Positions 5,931 through 11,927 of a stretch of DNA of 13,507 nucleotides are shown here, piece by piece. Location of the stretch: the NCBI GenBank assembly GCA_938004375.1, contig CALKWH010000378.1, positions 1-13,507 on the forward strand, given 5' to 3'. The stretch is from an uncultured Pseudomonadota bacterium (GTDB lineage Bacteria > Myxococcota_A > Polyangia > HGW-17). The translations under genes and the position numbers were made by a program. The notes under the pieces were generated by a model that saw only the letters and a list, made by a program, of their open reading frames with translations, was not told the origin of the DNA and ran no database searches. Within the stretch, counting starts at the first letter, position 1; the number at the start of each line of letters is the position of its first letter.

Positions 5931-5972
5931 CGTTTTCGTTTTCGTTGTCGTAATCGGAATCGTAATCGGAAT
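5931..5972 (+). repeat. CGNNNT hexamer run
   Basis: Seven consecutive hexamers fit CGNNNT (CGTTTT, CGTTTT, CGTTGT, CGTAAT, CGGAAT, CGTAAT, CGGAAT). The second part forms the left arm of the hairpin at 5944-6020. Confidence 0.85.
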
Positions 5973-6020
5973 CCTAAGACCTTGGAATTTGAACACGATT
6001 ACGATTACGATTACGACAAC
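5944..6020. repeat. Long near-perfect hairpin
   Basis: The arms 5944-5968 and 5996-6020 are 25 nt each and complementary except at one position, with a 27-nt loop. The right arm is built of CGATTA x3 followed by CGACAA. The stem is far longer than a usual terminator and has no T-run after it. Confidence 0.85.
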
Positions 6021-6071
6021 CGTTTCGCTGTCGCTTCACTGACAACGACTTGTTTTCCAATTTTTCTGGGG

Positions 6072-6101
6072 ATCAGTGGACCTGACCAAGGCTGTTAGGT
6101 T
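6072..6101 (-). repeat. 30-nt inverted repeat, right copy
   Basis: This is the reverse-complement partner of 5866-5895, with core ATCAGTGGACCTGAC at 6072-6086. Confidence 0.85.
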
Positions 6102-6171
6102 CATCATTCCTGTGGAAACGGTCCCTCCCCCGATGGAAAAGCGTATGAATGCTCCACGACAGCTCCAGTCC

Positions 6172-6189
6172 AAATCGAAATCGAAATCG
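6172..6189 (+). repeat. AAATCG hexamer tandem repeat
   Basis: Three perfect AAATCG units, the inverse of the GATTTC array at 5815-5840, are followed directly by GGGGTTTCCCC (6190-6200). Confidence 0.88.
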
Positions 6190-6265
6190 GGGGTTTCCCC
6201 TTCATGGAAAAAGTTCTTGCGATTACCCTTTCGAACGATCAGAGTCCGGGCGGGAGGTCCTGCCG

Positions 6266-6892
6266 ATGCCACCACGTGAGGTGACTACCTGGTACCTGGA
6301 GTTCGATGGAGAGACGCCGGCGGAGCCGCGCTGGCCCGAGGAAGTGCAGTTGGTGGAGAGCCGGGTCCCCGACGCGCAGTGGAGCCAGTTCCTGTTCTGC
6401 GCCGTGGGGCGCCCCTGGGGCTGGTACAGCAGGCTGTCCTGGGACTTCGGCCAGTGGGACGCCTGGGTGTGCTCGGGGCGGGTCCGCACCTGGGTCCTGT
6501 GGGATCGCGGGACCCCGGCGGGTTACCTCGAGCTGGTGAGGCACGCGGTGGTCCCGGAGGAGACCGACTGGCTCGGGCCGGCGCCCGACGGTAGCGTGGA
6601 GGTGAAGTTTCTGGGCCTCTTGCCCGGGTTCACCGGGCGGGGCCTGGGGGCCGGGCTCGTGGCTGCGGCCGTTCGTCTGGCGCGCGCCTGGGCGCCCGCA
6701 CCGGTGTGGCTGCACACCTGCGACGGCGATCATCCGGCGGCTCTGCGCCTGTACGAGCGGGCCGGGTTCGTGGCGCGCCGTTCCACGACGGCAGTGGAGG
6801 ACCTCCCGGACGCGGACGATCCCCGCCAGCTCTGCGCGCCGTTCGTGCGCTCGTTCCTGGACGCGCAGGGGCGAATTCGGTCTGGACAATGA
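6266..6892 (+). CDS. GNAT family N-acetyltransferase
   Basis: The protein has 208 aa. It starts at an ATG with GGGAGGT about 8 nt upstream; an upstream in-frame ATG would read through the repeat region and is rejected. The central part has the tryptophan-rich pattern FLFCAVGRPWGWYSRLSW (42-59) typical of one GNAT subgroup. It is followed by the acetyl-CoA-binding motif A, FLGLLPGFTGRGLGAGLVAA (115-134), with the R/Q-x-x-G-x-G/A turn at GRGLGAG. Motif B is LHTCDGDHPAALRLYERAGF (149-168). It is predicted to be cytoplasmic and to move an acetyl group from acetyl-CoA to an amine; the substrate is unknown. Its stop codon touches the tetR operator, so it is upstream of the TetR/GH13 unit and not obviously part of it. 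Confidence 0.88.
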   Translation: MPPREVTTWYLEFDGETPAEPRWPEEVQLVESRVPDAQWSQFLFCAVGRPWGWYSRLSWDFGQWDAWVCSGRVRTWVLWDRGTPAGYLELVRHAVVPEETDWLGPAPDGSVEVKFLGLLPGFTGRGLGAGLVAAAVRLARAWAPAPVWLHTCDGDHPAALRLYERAGFVARRSTTAVEDLPDADDPRQLCAPFVRSFLDAQGRIRSGQ

Positions 6893-6910
6893 TATACCGT
6901 TTGGTATATT
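6883..6910 (+). promoter_or_regulatory. Predicted tetR promoter overlapping its operator
   Basis: TGGACA (6883-6888, 5/6 to TTGACA) and TATATT (6905-6910, 4/6 to TATAAT) are 16 nt apart. Transcription would start at or next to the ATG at 6918, and there is no SD, so a leaderless mRNA is likely. Confidence 0.5.
6892..6909. promoter_or_regulatory. TetR operator O1 (perfect palindrome)
   Basis: ATATACC-GTTT-GGTATAT is a perfect inverted repeat that sits between and over the predicted promoter elements, 9 nt before the tetR ATG. Its twin lies at 7575-7592, before the GH13 gene. The placement is typical of an autorepressor site. Confidence 0.85.
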
Positions 6911-6917
6911 GGCGCTC

Positions 6918-7502
6918 ATGATGGATCCTGCCGCCCCCGATCGCCGCTTCGAGCTCCTCCGTCACGCGCTGCTACTCTTCACCGAGCACGGCTACGACGG
7001 CGTCGCCGTTCAGCAGATCGTGGAGGCGGCCGGGGTGACCAAGCCCACGCTCTATCATTATTTCGGCAGCAAGCTCGGCCTGCTCGAGGCGCTCCTGTCC
7101 GCCCGCCTTACCGGACTCGACGCGGCCCTCGCCCAGGCCGCGGACTACAGGCACGATCTCACGCTGACGCTCACGAGGCTGGCCAGGGTCTTCTTTATCT
7201 TCGCCCGTGAGGAGCCCGGGTTGTACCGGTTGATTCGGATGCTCAATCATGCCCCCATGTCCAGCGAGGCGGGCGCCGTGGTCGCGCCCACGCGGGTCCG
7301 ACAGGTGGACCGGCTCGAACAGGTGTTTCTGTCGGCCTCGGCCGACCACGGAAACATGATCGGCCGCCACCACGCCTACGCGGTGACGTTCCAGGGGATG
7401 CTCGACTGCTGGGCGGACCTGCTCGCGGCGGGTGAGCTCACTTACGATGACCACCTGGTGTATCGCGCCGTGCACCAGTTCATGCACGGTATCTTCTCGT
7501 AG
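6918..7502 (+). CDS. TetR/AcrR family transcriptional repressor
   Basis: This 194-aa protein has the length and layout of the family. The N-terminal HTH spans residues 10-55: LLRHALLLFTEHGYDGVAVQ, then QIVEAAGVTKPTLYHYFGSK, with the hallmark TLYHYFGSK-LLE recognition helix. It is followed by an all-helical ligand domain (FFIFAREEPGLYRLI and others). The start could be the ATG at 6918 or 6921, or a TTG at 6909. The ATGs fit best because the TTG lies within the operator. It probably binds the two ATATACC palindromes to repress itself and the GH13 gene 109 bp downstream, released by an unknown ligand. A sugar is a reasonable guess from the neighbour but is unproven. Confidence 0.92.
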   Translation: MMDPAAPDRRFELLRHALLLFTEHGYDGVAVQQIVEAAGVTKPTLYHYFGSKLGLLEALLSARLTGLDAALAQAADYRHDLTLTLTRLARVFFIFAREEPGLYRLIRMLNHAPMSSEAGAVVAPTRVRQVDRLEQVFLSASADHGNMIGRHHAYAVTFQGMLDCWADLLAAGELTYDDHLVYRAVHQFMHGIFS

Positions 7503-7564
7503 AGACCGGCTGGCGGAAATCAGCGGTCGGAGAGGCAACAGGACGGATTATTGTCAATATTTTT

Positions 7565-7593
7565 TTGGCCTCGAATATACCGGACGGTATACG
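7565..7593 (+). promoter_or_regulatory. Candidate GH13 promoter
   Basis: TTGGCC (7565-7570) and TATACG (7588-7593) are 17 nt apart; the -10 falls in the right arm of the operator. An alternative is TTGTCA (7551) with TATACC (7576) at 19 nt. Either would be blocked by a repressor bound at 7575-7592. Confidence 0.35.
7575..7592. promoter_or_regulatory. TetR operator O2 before the GH13 gene
   Basis: ATATACC-GGAC-GGTATAC has the same half-sites and 4-nt spacer as O1 (6892-6909), with one outer mismatch between arms. It lies 20 bp before the GH13 start codon. Confidence 0.82.
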
Positions 7594-7611
7594 ACCAGAA
7601 AGGATTCATCC

Positions 7612-8976
7612 ATGCACACTTGGTTCGATCAGGCGATCCTGTATCACATCTATGCGCCGGCCGCCTGCGGGGCGCCGCGCCGAAACGACGGCGGGCAGCC
7701 GGTCGTGCCGAGGCTCGCGCGGCTTCACCCTTGGCTGGATCATGCACGCGAGCTGGGCGCCAACGCGCTCCTGCTCGGCCCGGTCTGCGAGTCCATGAGC
7801 CACGGCTACGACACCGTGGATCTGTTCCGGGTGGACCGGCGGCTGGGGGATGACCGTACGCTGGCTGCGCTCGTGGAGGCCGCCCACTCCCGGGGCCTGC
7901 GCGTGCTGCTCGACGCGGTGTTCGGGCATGTGGGGCGGGGCTTCTTCGCGTTTCGGGAGCTCGTGGAGAGCGGTCCTGCCGCGACCCACGCCGCATGGAT
8001 CCGCGGTGTCGACTTCACTCGCCGTGGGCCGTCGGGGGACCCCTTCACCTACGAGTGCTGGTGTGGCGCGCCGGAGCTCGCCCGGCTCGACACGAGCCGC
8101 CCCGAGGTCATCGAGCATCTGCTGGCGGCGGTGGACGCCTGGGTCGAGCGCTGGGGCATCGACGGTCTGCGGCTGGACGCGGCCGACCACGTCGACGACG
8201 CCTTCCATGTCGCCCTGAGGGCGCACTGCGACGCACGGCACCCGGGACTGGCCCTGTTCGGGGAGGTGGTCCATGGAGATTATCGACGATTCGCCGGCCC
8301 CGGACGGCTCCACGGGGTCACCGACTACGAGCTGCACAAGGGATTGTGGTCGAGCCTGGCAGACGGCAACCTGTTCGAGCTCGCCTACGGCCTGAACCGG
8401 CAGTTCGGTCCCGACGGTCCGTACCGGTGTCTGCCCCTGGTGCAGTTCGCCGACAACCATGACGTGGACCGCGCGGTGGAGCGGGTAGGAGGGCGGGCGC
8501 TCCTGTTCCCGCTGTACTGCCTCCTGTTCACCATCCCGGGGGTGCCCGCGATCTATCAGGGCTCCGAGTGGGGGATCAGGGGAAGCCGCACGCCCACCGA
8601 CGACACCGCGCTGCGGCCGACCCTGGACCTCGCCGAGCAGACGCGCGAGGCCGCGGCGGATCTGCCCGCGGCGATCGCAAGGCTCGCCCGGCTGCGCCGC
8701 GAACTGCCGGCCCTGGCCGACGGCGGCTACCGACAACTGCACGTCGCGCCGCGGCAACTGGCATTTCTGCGTCACCGCGGCCCGGACTCGGTGGTGGTCG
8801 CCGTCAACGCCGCGTTGCAGGAGGCGACGCTGGACCTGCGCCTTCCGGGTCTCACGTCCGCGACGCTGGTGGACGCCCTGAACCCGCCGACGCGCTTCCC
8901 GGTGCGCGACGGCGTCGTCCGTCTGAACGTCCCCGGCGGCTGGGCCCGCGTGATGAGCCTGACGGATCCGGCCTGA
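7612..8976 (+). CDS. GH13 alpha-amylase family glycoside hydrolase, cytoplasmic
   Basis: The protein has 454 aa. The ATG at 7612 follows AAAGGA by about 7 nt; the frame upstream is out of register with a gene. The (beta/alpha)8 barrel shows the GH13 regions. Region I is DAVFGHVG (101-108), where the usual Asn before His is Gly. Region II is GIDGLRLDAADHV with nucleophile D189. Region III is ALFGEVVHGD with acid/base E218. Region IV is FADNHD with D284. IPGVPAIYQGSEWG and a short beta-sheet C-terminal domain follow. There is no signal peptide, so it acts inside the cell, probably on alpha-1,4-glucans or maltodextrins. It resembles the neopullulanase/maltodextrin-glucosidase type more than secreted amylases. 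Expression is probably under the adjacent TetR protein via O2. The exact substrate cannot be read from sequence. Confidence 0.9.
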   Translation: MHTWFDQAILYHIYAPAACGAPRRNDGGQPVVPRLARLHPWLDHARELGANALLLGPVCESMSHGYDTVDLFRVDRRLGDDRTLAALVEAAHSRGLRVLLDAVFGHVGRGFFAFRELVESGPAATHAAWIRGVDFTRRGPSGDPFTYECWCGAPELARLDTSRPEVIEHLLAAVDAWVERWGIDGLRLDAADHVDDAFHVALRAHCDARHPGLALFGEVVHGDYRRFAGPGRLHGVTDYELHKGLWSSLADGNLFELAYGLNRQFGPDGPYRCLPLVQFADNHDVDRAVERVGGRALLFPLYCLLFTIPGVPAIYQGSEWGIRGSRTPTDDTALRPTLDLAEQTREAAADLPAAIARLARLRRELPALADGGYRQLHVAPRQLAFLRHRGPDSVVVAVNAALQEATLDLRLPGLTSATLVDALNPPTRFPVRDGVVRLNVPGGWARVMSLTDPA

Positions 8977-9015
8977 GCCCCTTGCCATCCACGTCAGTCC
9001 AGGTAGAATACCCGG

Positions 9016-9978
9016 ATGGTCATCACTCCGCTCATGCCCGAAGACCTGAAGTCCGTCTCCTCCCTCGTCTGTCGTGTGTTCGATGAGCACGTCGCGCCCC
9101 TGTTTCCGCCCGAGGGTTGCGAGGAGTTCCACCGGTTCATCGAGCCCGGGGCGCTCCTTGACAAACTGGGCGACAGTCTGGGCGGATGGGTCGCCCGCGA
9201 GGAAGGCGCGCCCGTGGGCGTGCTGGTCCTGCGGGACGGCGCCCACGTCTCGCTGTTCTTCGTGGAGACGTTCCGTCAGCGTCGCGGGGTGGGCCGGGCG
9301 CTGCTTGGGCACGCCGCCGTGGACGCTGCGGGCAGGGGGCGGGAGGCGCTCTCGGTGAACGCCTCCCCCAACGCGGTGGGCGCCTACGTGGCCCTGCGCT
9401 TCCTGCCCACGGGGCCGGCTCAGGAGAAGAACGGCATCACCTTTGTGCCCATGACGCGGCCGCTCGACGATTTCCGCGGGAGCCCGCCGGCTGGGAAGCC
9501 GGGGCCGCCGGCTGGGAAGCCGGGGCCGCCGGCTGTGAAGCCGGGGTCGCCGTGCATGGAGGCGGAGCCGGAGCGGCTGCCGGGGCCGCTCGCAGTGCTG
9601 GTCTGCGGCTACGAGGCGGCGGAGCGGGAGTCGTTGCGGGTCTTTCTAAGCGTGGTGTTCGTCGAGCCGCCCGGGCTTCGGCCGGTGTCCGCCGAGGCGC
9701 CGGAGCGCACCGTGGGTGAGGTGCTCGCGGACCCCGAGGATCCGGCGGCGCCGGGGTGCGGTCAACTGCCCCGGGTGCTGCTGCTCGCCGGCTGCACCCT
9801 GGACGAGGTCCGCGGCGTCATGGAGCAGTGGCAGGCCTCGGGGCTGCCCCGGCCCATCTTCGCGGTGGCCACGGAGAACAACCTGGGCTTCCCGGTCCGC
9901 GAGCTGGTGGCCCACCTCCTCGAGGAGCAGCGGGCCATGCGGGAAGCCCGCCGGGGGCCGTCGGACCTCACCCCCTGA
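9016..9978 (+). CDS. Fusion of GNAT acetyltransferase and DUF3783-like domain
   Basis: The protein has 320 aa in three parts. Residues 1-150 are a GNAT domain with motif A SLFFVETFRQRRGVGRALLG (79-98) and a LSVNASPNAVGAYVALRF motif B. Residues 156-179 are a proline/glycine/lysine linker of three PPAG/VKPG repeats. Residues 190-310 resemble DUF3783: LAVLVCGYEAAERESLRVFL, then LPRVLLLAGCTLDEVRGVME and RPIFAVATENNLGFPVRELV, ending LLEEQRAM. DUF3783 alone is a small domain of unknown function, in my recollection common in anaerobes and Deltaproteobacteria. The fusion hints that the acetyltransferase and the DUF act on one target. The start ATG has only a weak SD (AGGT, 12 nt). The 3' end overlaps the convergent coaD end by 11 bp. 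Confidence 0.8.
   Translation: MVITPLMPEDLKSVSSLVCRVFDEHVAPLFPPEGCEEFHRFIEPGALLDKLGDSLGGWVAREEGAPVGVLVLRDGAHVSLFFVETFRQRRGVGRALLGHAAVDAAGRGREALSVNASPNAVGAYVALRFLPTGPAQEKNGITFVPMTRPLDDFRGSPPAGKPGPPAGKPGPPAVKPGSPCMEAEPERLPGPLAVLVCGYEAAERESLRVFLSVVFVEPPGLRPVSAEAPERTVGEVLADPEDPAAPGCGQLPRVLLLAGCTLDEVRGVMEQWQASGLPRPIFAVATENNLGFPVRELVAHLLEEQRAMREARRGPSDLTP
9484..9546 (+). repeat. 21-bp tandem repeat encoding PPAGKPG x3
   Basis: Three in-frame 21-bp units (9484-9504, 9505-9525, 9526-9546) lie in the GNAT-DUF3783 linker. The first two are identical and the third has a G-to-T change (Gly to Val). Each of the first two holds CCGGCT-GGGA-AGCCGG, a small hairpin; in the third, CCGGCT-GTGA-AGCCGG, the G-to-T change falls in the loop. 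Confidence 0.93.
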
Positions 9979-10453
9979 ACTTCGCGGCCAGGGCGGCCTG
10001 GACGGGCGCGGGGACCCAGGACGAGACGTCGCCGCCGAAGCGGGCGACCTCCTTGATCACCGAGGAACTGAGGTAGAAATACTGGGACCCGGTCATCAGG
10101 AAGACCGTGTCCATGTCCGGGCACAGCGCCCGGTTCATCTGGCTGATCTGGAACTCGTAGTCGAAGTCCGAGATGGCCCTCAGGCCGCGCAGCAGCGTGC
10201 CGATCCCGTTGTCCTTGAGATAGTCCACCAGCAGCCCCTCGAAGCCGGTGACCCGCACCCGGGGGTCGTCGGCGAAGGTCCGGCGGATCAACTCCACGCG
10301 CTCGTCGAGGGTGAACAGCGTGTGCTTGGCCGAGTTGATGGCCACGGCCACGACGATCTCGTCGAACAGGCTCAGGCCCCGGCGCACCAGGTCCACGTGG
10401 CCCAGGGTGATGGGGTCAAACGATCCGGGGTAGACTGCGGTTCTCTTCGACAT
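9968..10453 (-). CDS. coaD: Phosphopantetheine adenylyltransferase
   Basis: The 161 aa are the normal length for CoaD, which converts 4'-phosphopantetheine and ATP to dephospho-CoA, the fourth step of coenzyme A synthesis from pantothenate. The nucleotidyltransferase signature is complete: AVYPGSFDPITLGH (6-19) with the T/H-x-G-H ATP motif, LLRGLRAISDFDYEFQ (87-102), MNR, and YLSSSVIKEVARFGG (127-141). The ATG at 10453 gives the canonical N-terminus and lies 38 bp inside the end of rsmD. The two are surely co-transcribed, as rsmD-coaD is a common bacterial gene pair. The enzyme is a soluble homo-oligomer in the family. Confidence 0.97.
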   Translation of the reverse strand: MSKRTAVYPGSFDPITLGHVDLVRRGLSLFDEIVVAVAINSAKHTLFTLDERVELIRRTFADDPRVRVTGFEGLLVDYLKDNGIGTLLRGLRAISDFDYEFQISQMNRALCPDMDTVFLMTGSQYFYLSSSVIKEVARFGGDVSSWVPAPVQAALAAKFRG

Positions 10454-11021
10454 GGTAGAAGCTCACCTGGGTCTGCCCCCAGCGCCGCGACATGAACTGC
10501 ACCAGGCAGCCGGCGGACGGGGGCGGGTTGTGGCGGACGTCCTGCTCGAGCAGCAGCACGCCGCCGGGGGTCAGTCGCGGGCGCGCGCCGGCCGCCTCGA
10601 GCACGGCGTCGCGCAGCTCCGTCAGGGCGAACGGCGGGTCCATGTAAATCAGGTCGTATACGGCGTCCCGGTCGTCCTGCAGGAAGCGGCGGGCATCGCC
10701 GGCCACGCAGCGGACGCGGTCGAGCAGGGCCAGATCCTCGAGGTTGCGGCGCAGCACCTGGTACACGGGACGCGCCTTCTCCACGCACACCGCCGAGGCG
10801 AAGCCGCGCCCGAGGGCCTCCACCGTCATCACGCCGGAGCCCGCGAACAGGTCGAGCCAGACGCGGCCGCGGCCGGTGGCGTCAGGGGCGGGGTCGTCGG
10901 GCCGGAGCCCCGCCAGGATGGAGAAGAGCGCCTCCCGGACCATGGACGGCGTGGGGCGCACCCCTTCGGCGGGAACCCGCAGATTCCGGCCGCGATAGGC
11001 ACCGCCCGTAACGCGGATCAC
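10416..11021 (-). CDS. rsmD: 16S rRNA (guanine966-N2)-methyltransferase
   Basis: RsmD methylates G966 of 16S rRNA using S-adenosylmethionine. Visible motifs, numbered from the chosen start, are IRVTGGAYRGRNL (2-14), RPTPSMVREALFSIL (22-36), SAM-binding VWLDLFAGSGVMTVEALGRG (54-73), and the N-methyltransferase motif DLIYMDPPF (123-131). I chose GTG at 11021: it has GGAGG 5 nt upstream and gives 201 aa with the family's usual N-terminus. ATG codons at 11033, 11057 and 11135 in the same frame lack well-placed SDs and add residues unlike the family. The 3' end overlaps coaD by 38 bp. It is divergent from the Crp-like gene across about 240 bp. Confidence 0.93.
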   Translation of the reverse strand: MIRVTGGAYRGRNLRVPAEGVRPTPSMVREALFSILAGLRPDDPAPDATGRGRVWLDLFAGSGVMTVEALGRGFASAVCVEKARPVYQVLRRNLEDLALLDRVRCVAGDARRFLQDDRDAVYDLIYMDPPFALTELRDAVLEAAGARPRLTPGGVLLLEQDVRHNPPPSAGCLVQFMSRRWGQTQVSFYHVEENRSLPRIV

Positions 11022-11186
11022 AGGGCCCTCCATGGGTCGTGTTTGAGGTGTGTCCATGCGCTGGACCGATAGCCGGGACAAGGGATAAGGCGGATGGTAG
11101 ACATTTAGACGCGCGCTTCTTCCGCCCCCATTCATCCTTCCCCGGGGCTTTTGATGTCAAGTAAAACCTTCCGGTTCAATATGGTT

Positions 11187-11213
11187 TTGCATTTCGCCTT
11201 CTTGTGCTATAGA
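11187..11213 (+). promoter_or_regulatory. Candidate extended -10 promoter for the Crp-like gene and folC
   Basis: TGCTATAGA (11205-11213) is an extended -10 (TG-N-TATAGA). TTGCAT (11187-11192) lies 15 nt upstream of the hexamer, so the -35 is poorly spaced and the extended -10 would carry the activity. On the minus strand, TTGACA (11160-11155) is a possible -35 for rsmD, but its -10 is weak. Confidence 0.45.
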
Positions 11214-11260
11214 AAGCCGTCAACCCGCAACGACGTGTGCCGACGCCACGCAGGTGATGC

Positions 11261-11905
11261 ATGACGCAGGAAAAAGAAGTGCTAGAACAGTTCGTGAAGC
11301 AGTACCCCGTGGGCGCCGTGCTCTTCCAGGAGGGGGACGAGGGCAGCGAATTGTTCGTCGTCCGCCAGGGAAAGGTCCAGATCAGCCGCCGCATCAATGG
11401 CAAGGACCACATCATCACCGTAGTGGGCGACGGCAACTTCTTCGGCGAGATGTCGCTGCTGCTGAACCGGCCCCGTTCGGCCACCGCCACGGTGATCGAG
11501 CCCGCCGAGTGTCTGGTGTTTGATCAGGTGACCTTCCTGCGGATGGTCGCCACCCAGAGCCAAATCACGATCCGCATCATGAAGAACCTCGCCCAGCGAC
11601 TGTACCAGGCGAACATGCAGATCGAGGCGCTCATGCTCTCGGACCGCACCCATCGCGTGGTCAAGGCGCTGCACTTCATGTCCCGCGAGGAGGGGCAGCC
11701 CCAGGCCGGCGGTATCCTGGTGCCCATCACGCTCAAGCGGCTCTCGGGCTTCGTCGGGTTCCCGCTGGGGCAGGTGGCTGCAGTGGTGGACCAGCTCGCC
11801 GAGGCGCGTCTGGTGATGCCCCAGCCGGACGGCTTCCTCATCGCCGAGGAGGGACGCTACCTCGAGTTCCTCGAGTTCCTCGAGATGAAGGAAAAGAATC
11901 TCTAG
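11261..11905 (+). CDS. Crp/Fnr-like regulator with cyclic nucleotide-binding domain
   Basis: The protein has 214 aa and an AGGTG about 6 nt before the ATG. Residues 15-115 are a cyclic nucleotide-binding beta-roll: GAVLFQEGDEGSELFVVRQG, and the phosphate-binding cassette FFGEMSLLLNRPRSATATV (60-78). The conserved Glu and Arg are present, so nucleotide binding is plausible. A long helix (FLRMVATQSQITIRIMKNLA) follows, then a C-terminal segment ITLKRLSGFVGFPLGQVAAV, VDQLAEARLV that fits a divergent winged HTH. Other members of this group in Deltaproteobacteria regulate or signal with unknown targets. The gene ends 22 bp before folC and is probably co-transcribed with it. The C-terminus carries a 9-bp tandem repeat (CTCGAGTTC, 11861-11887). 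Confidence 0.86.
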   Translation: MTQEKEVLEQFVKQYPVGAVLFQEGDEGSELFVVRQGKVQISRRINGKDHIITVVGDGNFFGEMSLLLNRPRSATATVIEPAECLVFDQVTFLRMVATQSQITIRIMKNLAQRLYQANMQIEALMLSDRTHRVVKALHFMSREEGQPQAGGILVPITLKRLSGFVGFPLGQVAAVVDQLAEARLVMPQPDGFLIAEEGRYLEFLEFLEMKEKNL

Positions 11906-11927
11906 CCCAGGGACGAGCGTCGCACCC

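Larger units (their letters stand above)
5606..6265. other. Long gene-free stretch with repeats
   Basis: No frame here looks like a genuine gene on either strand. The plus-strand frame 5638-6042 is mostly a translation of simple repeats (DFDFDFDF, VFVFVVVIGIVIGI, TITITITTT). The stretch holds a small T-loop hairpin (TAGCG-TTTTT-CGCTA, 5751-5765), hexamer arrays, a long hairpin, a 30-nt inverted pair and GGGG-TTT-CCCC (6190-6200). These are listed separately. It separates the accessory minus-strand genes from the chromosomal-looking plus-strand genes. Confidence 0.65.

Noticed and set aside
5944..6020. Rho-independent terminator
   Set aside because: The stem is 25 bp with a 27-nt loop, is not G+C-rich, and lacks a following T-run. 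It fits a repeat element better.
5638..6042. 134-codon plus-strand ORF across the repeat island
   Set aside because: No convincing SD, and more than half of it is translated hexamer repeats. No domain-like segment is seen.
5815..6189. CRISPR array
   Set aside because: The repeats are uninterrupted hexamers with inverted copies, not 25-40 nt direct repeats with unique spacers, and no cas gene is present.
7606..9312. 568-codon minus-strand ORF
   Set aside because: It is antisense to the GH13 gene and the GNAT-DUF3783 gene. The composition (His/Gln/Arg/Pro-rich) is typical of a shadow frame and no motif is present.
9484..9546. Transcription terminator hairpins (CCGGCT-GGGA-AGCCGG)
   Set aside because: They are in frame inside a coding linker, have no T-run, and arise from the tandem repeat encoding PPAGKPG.
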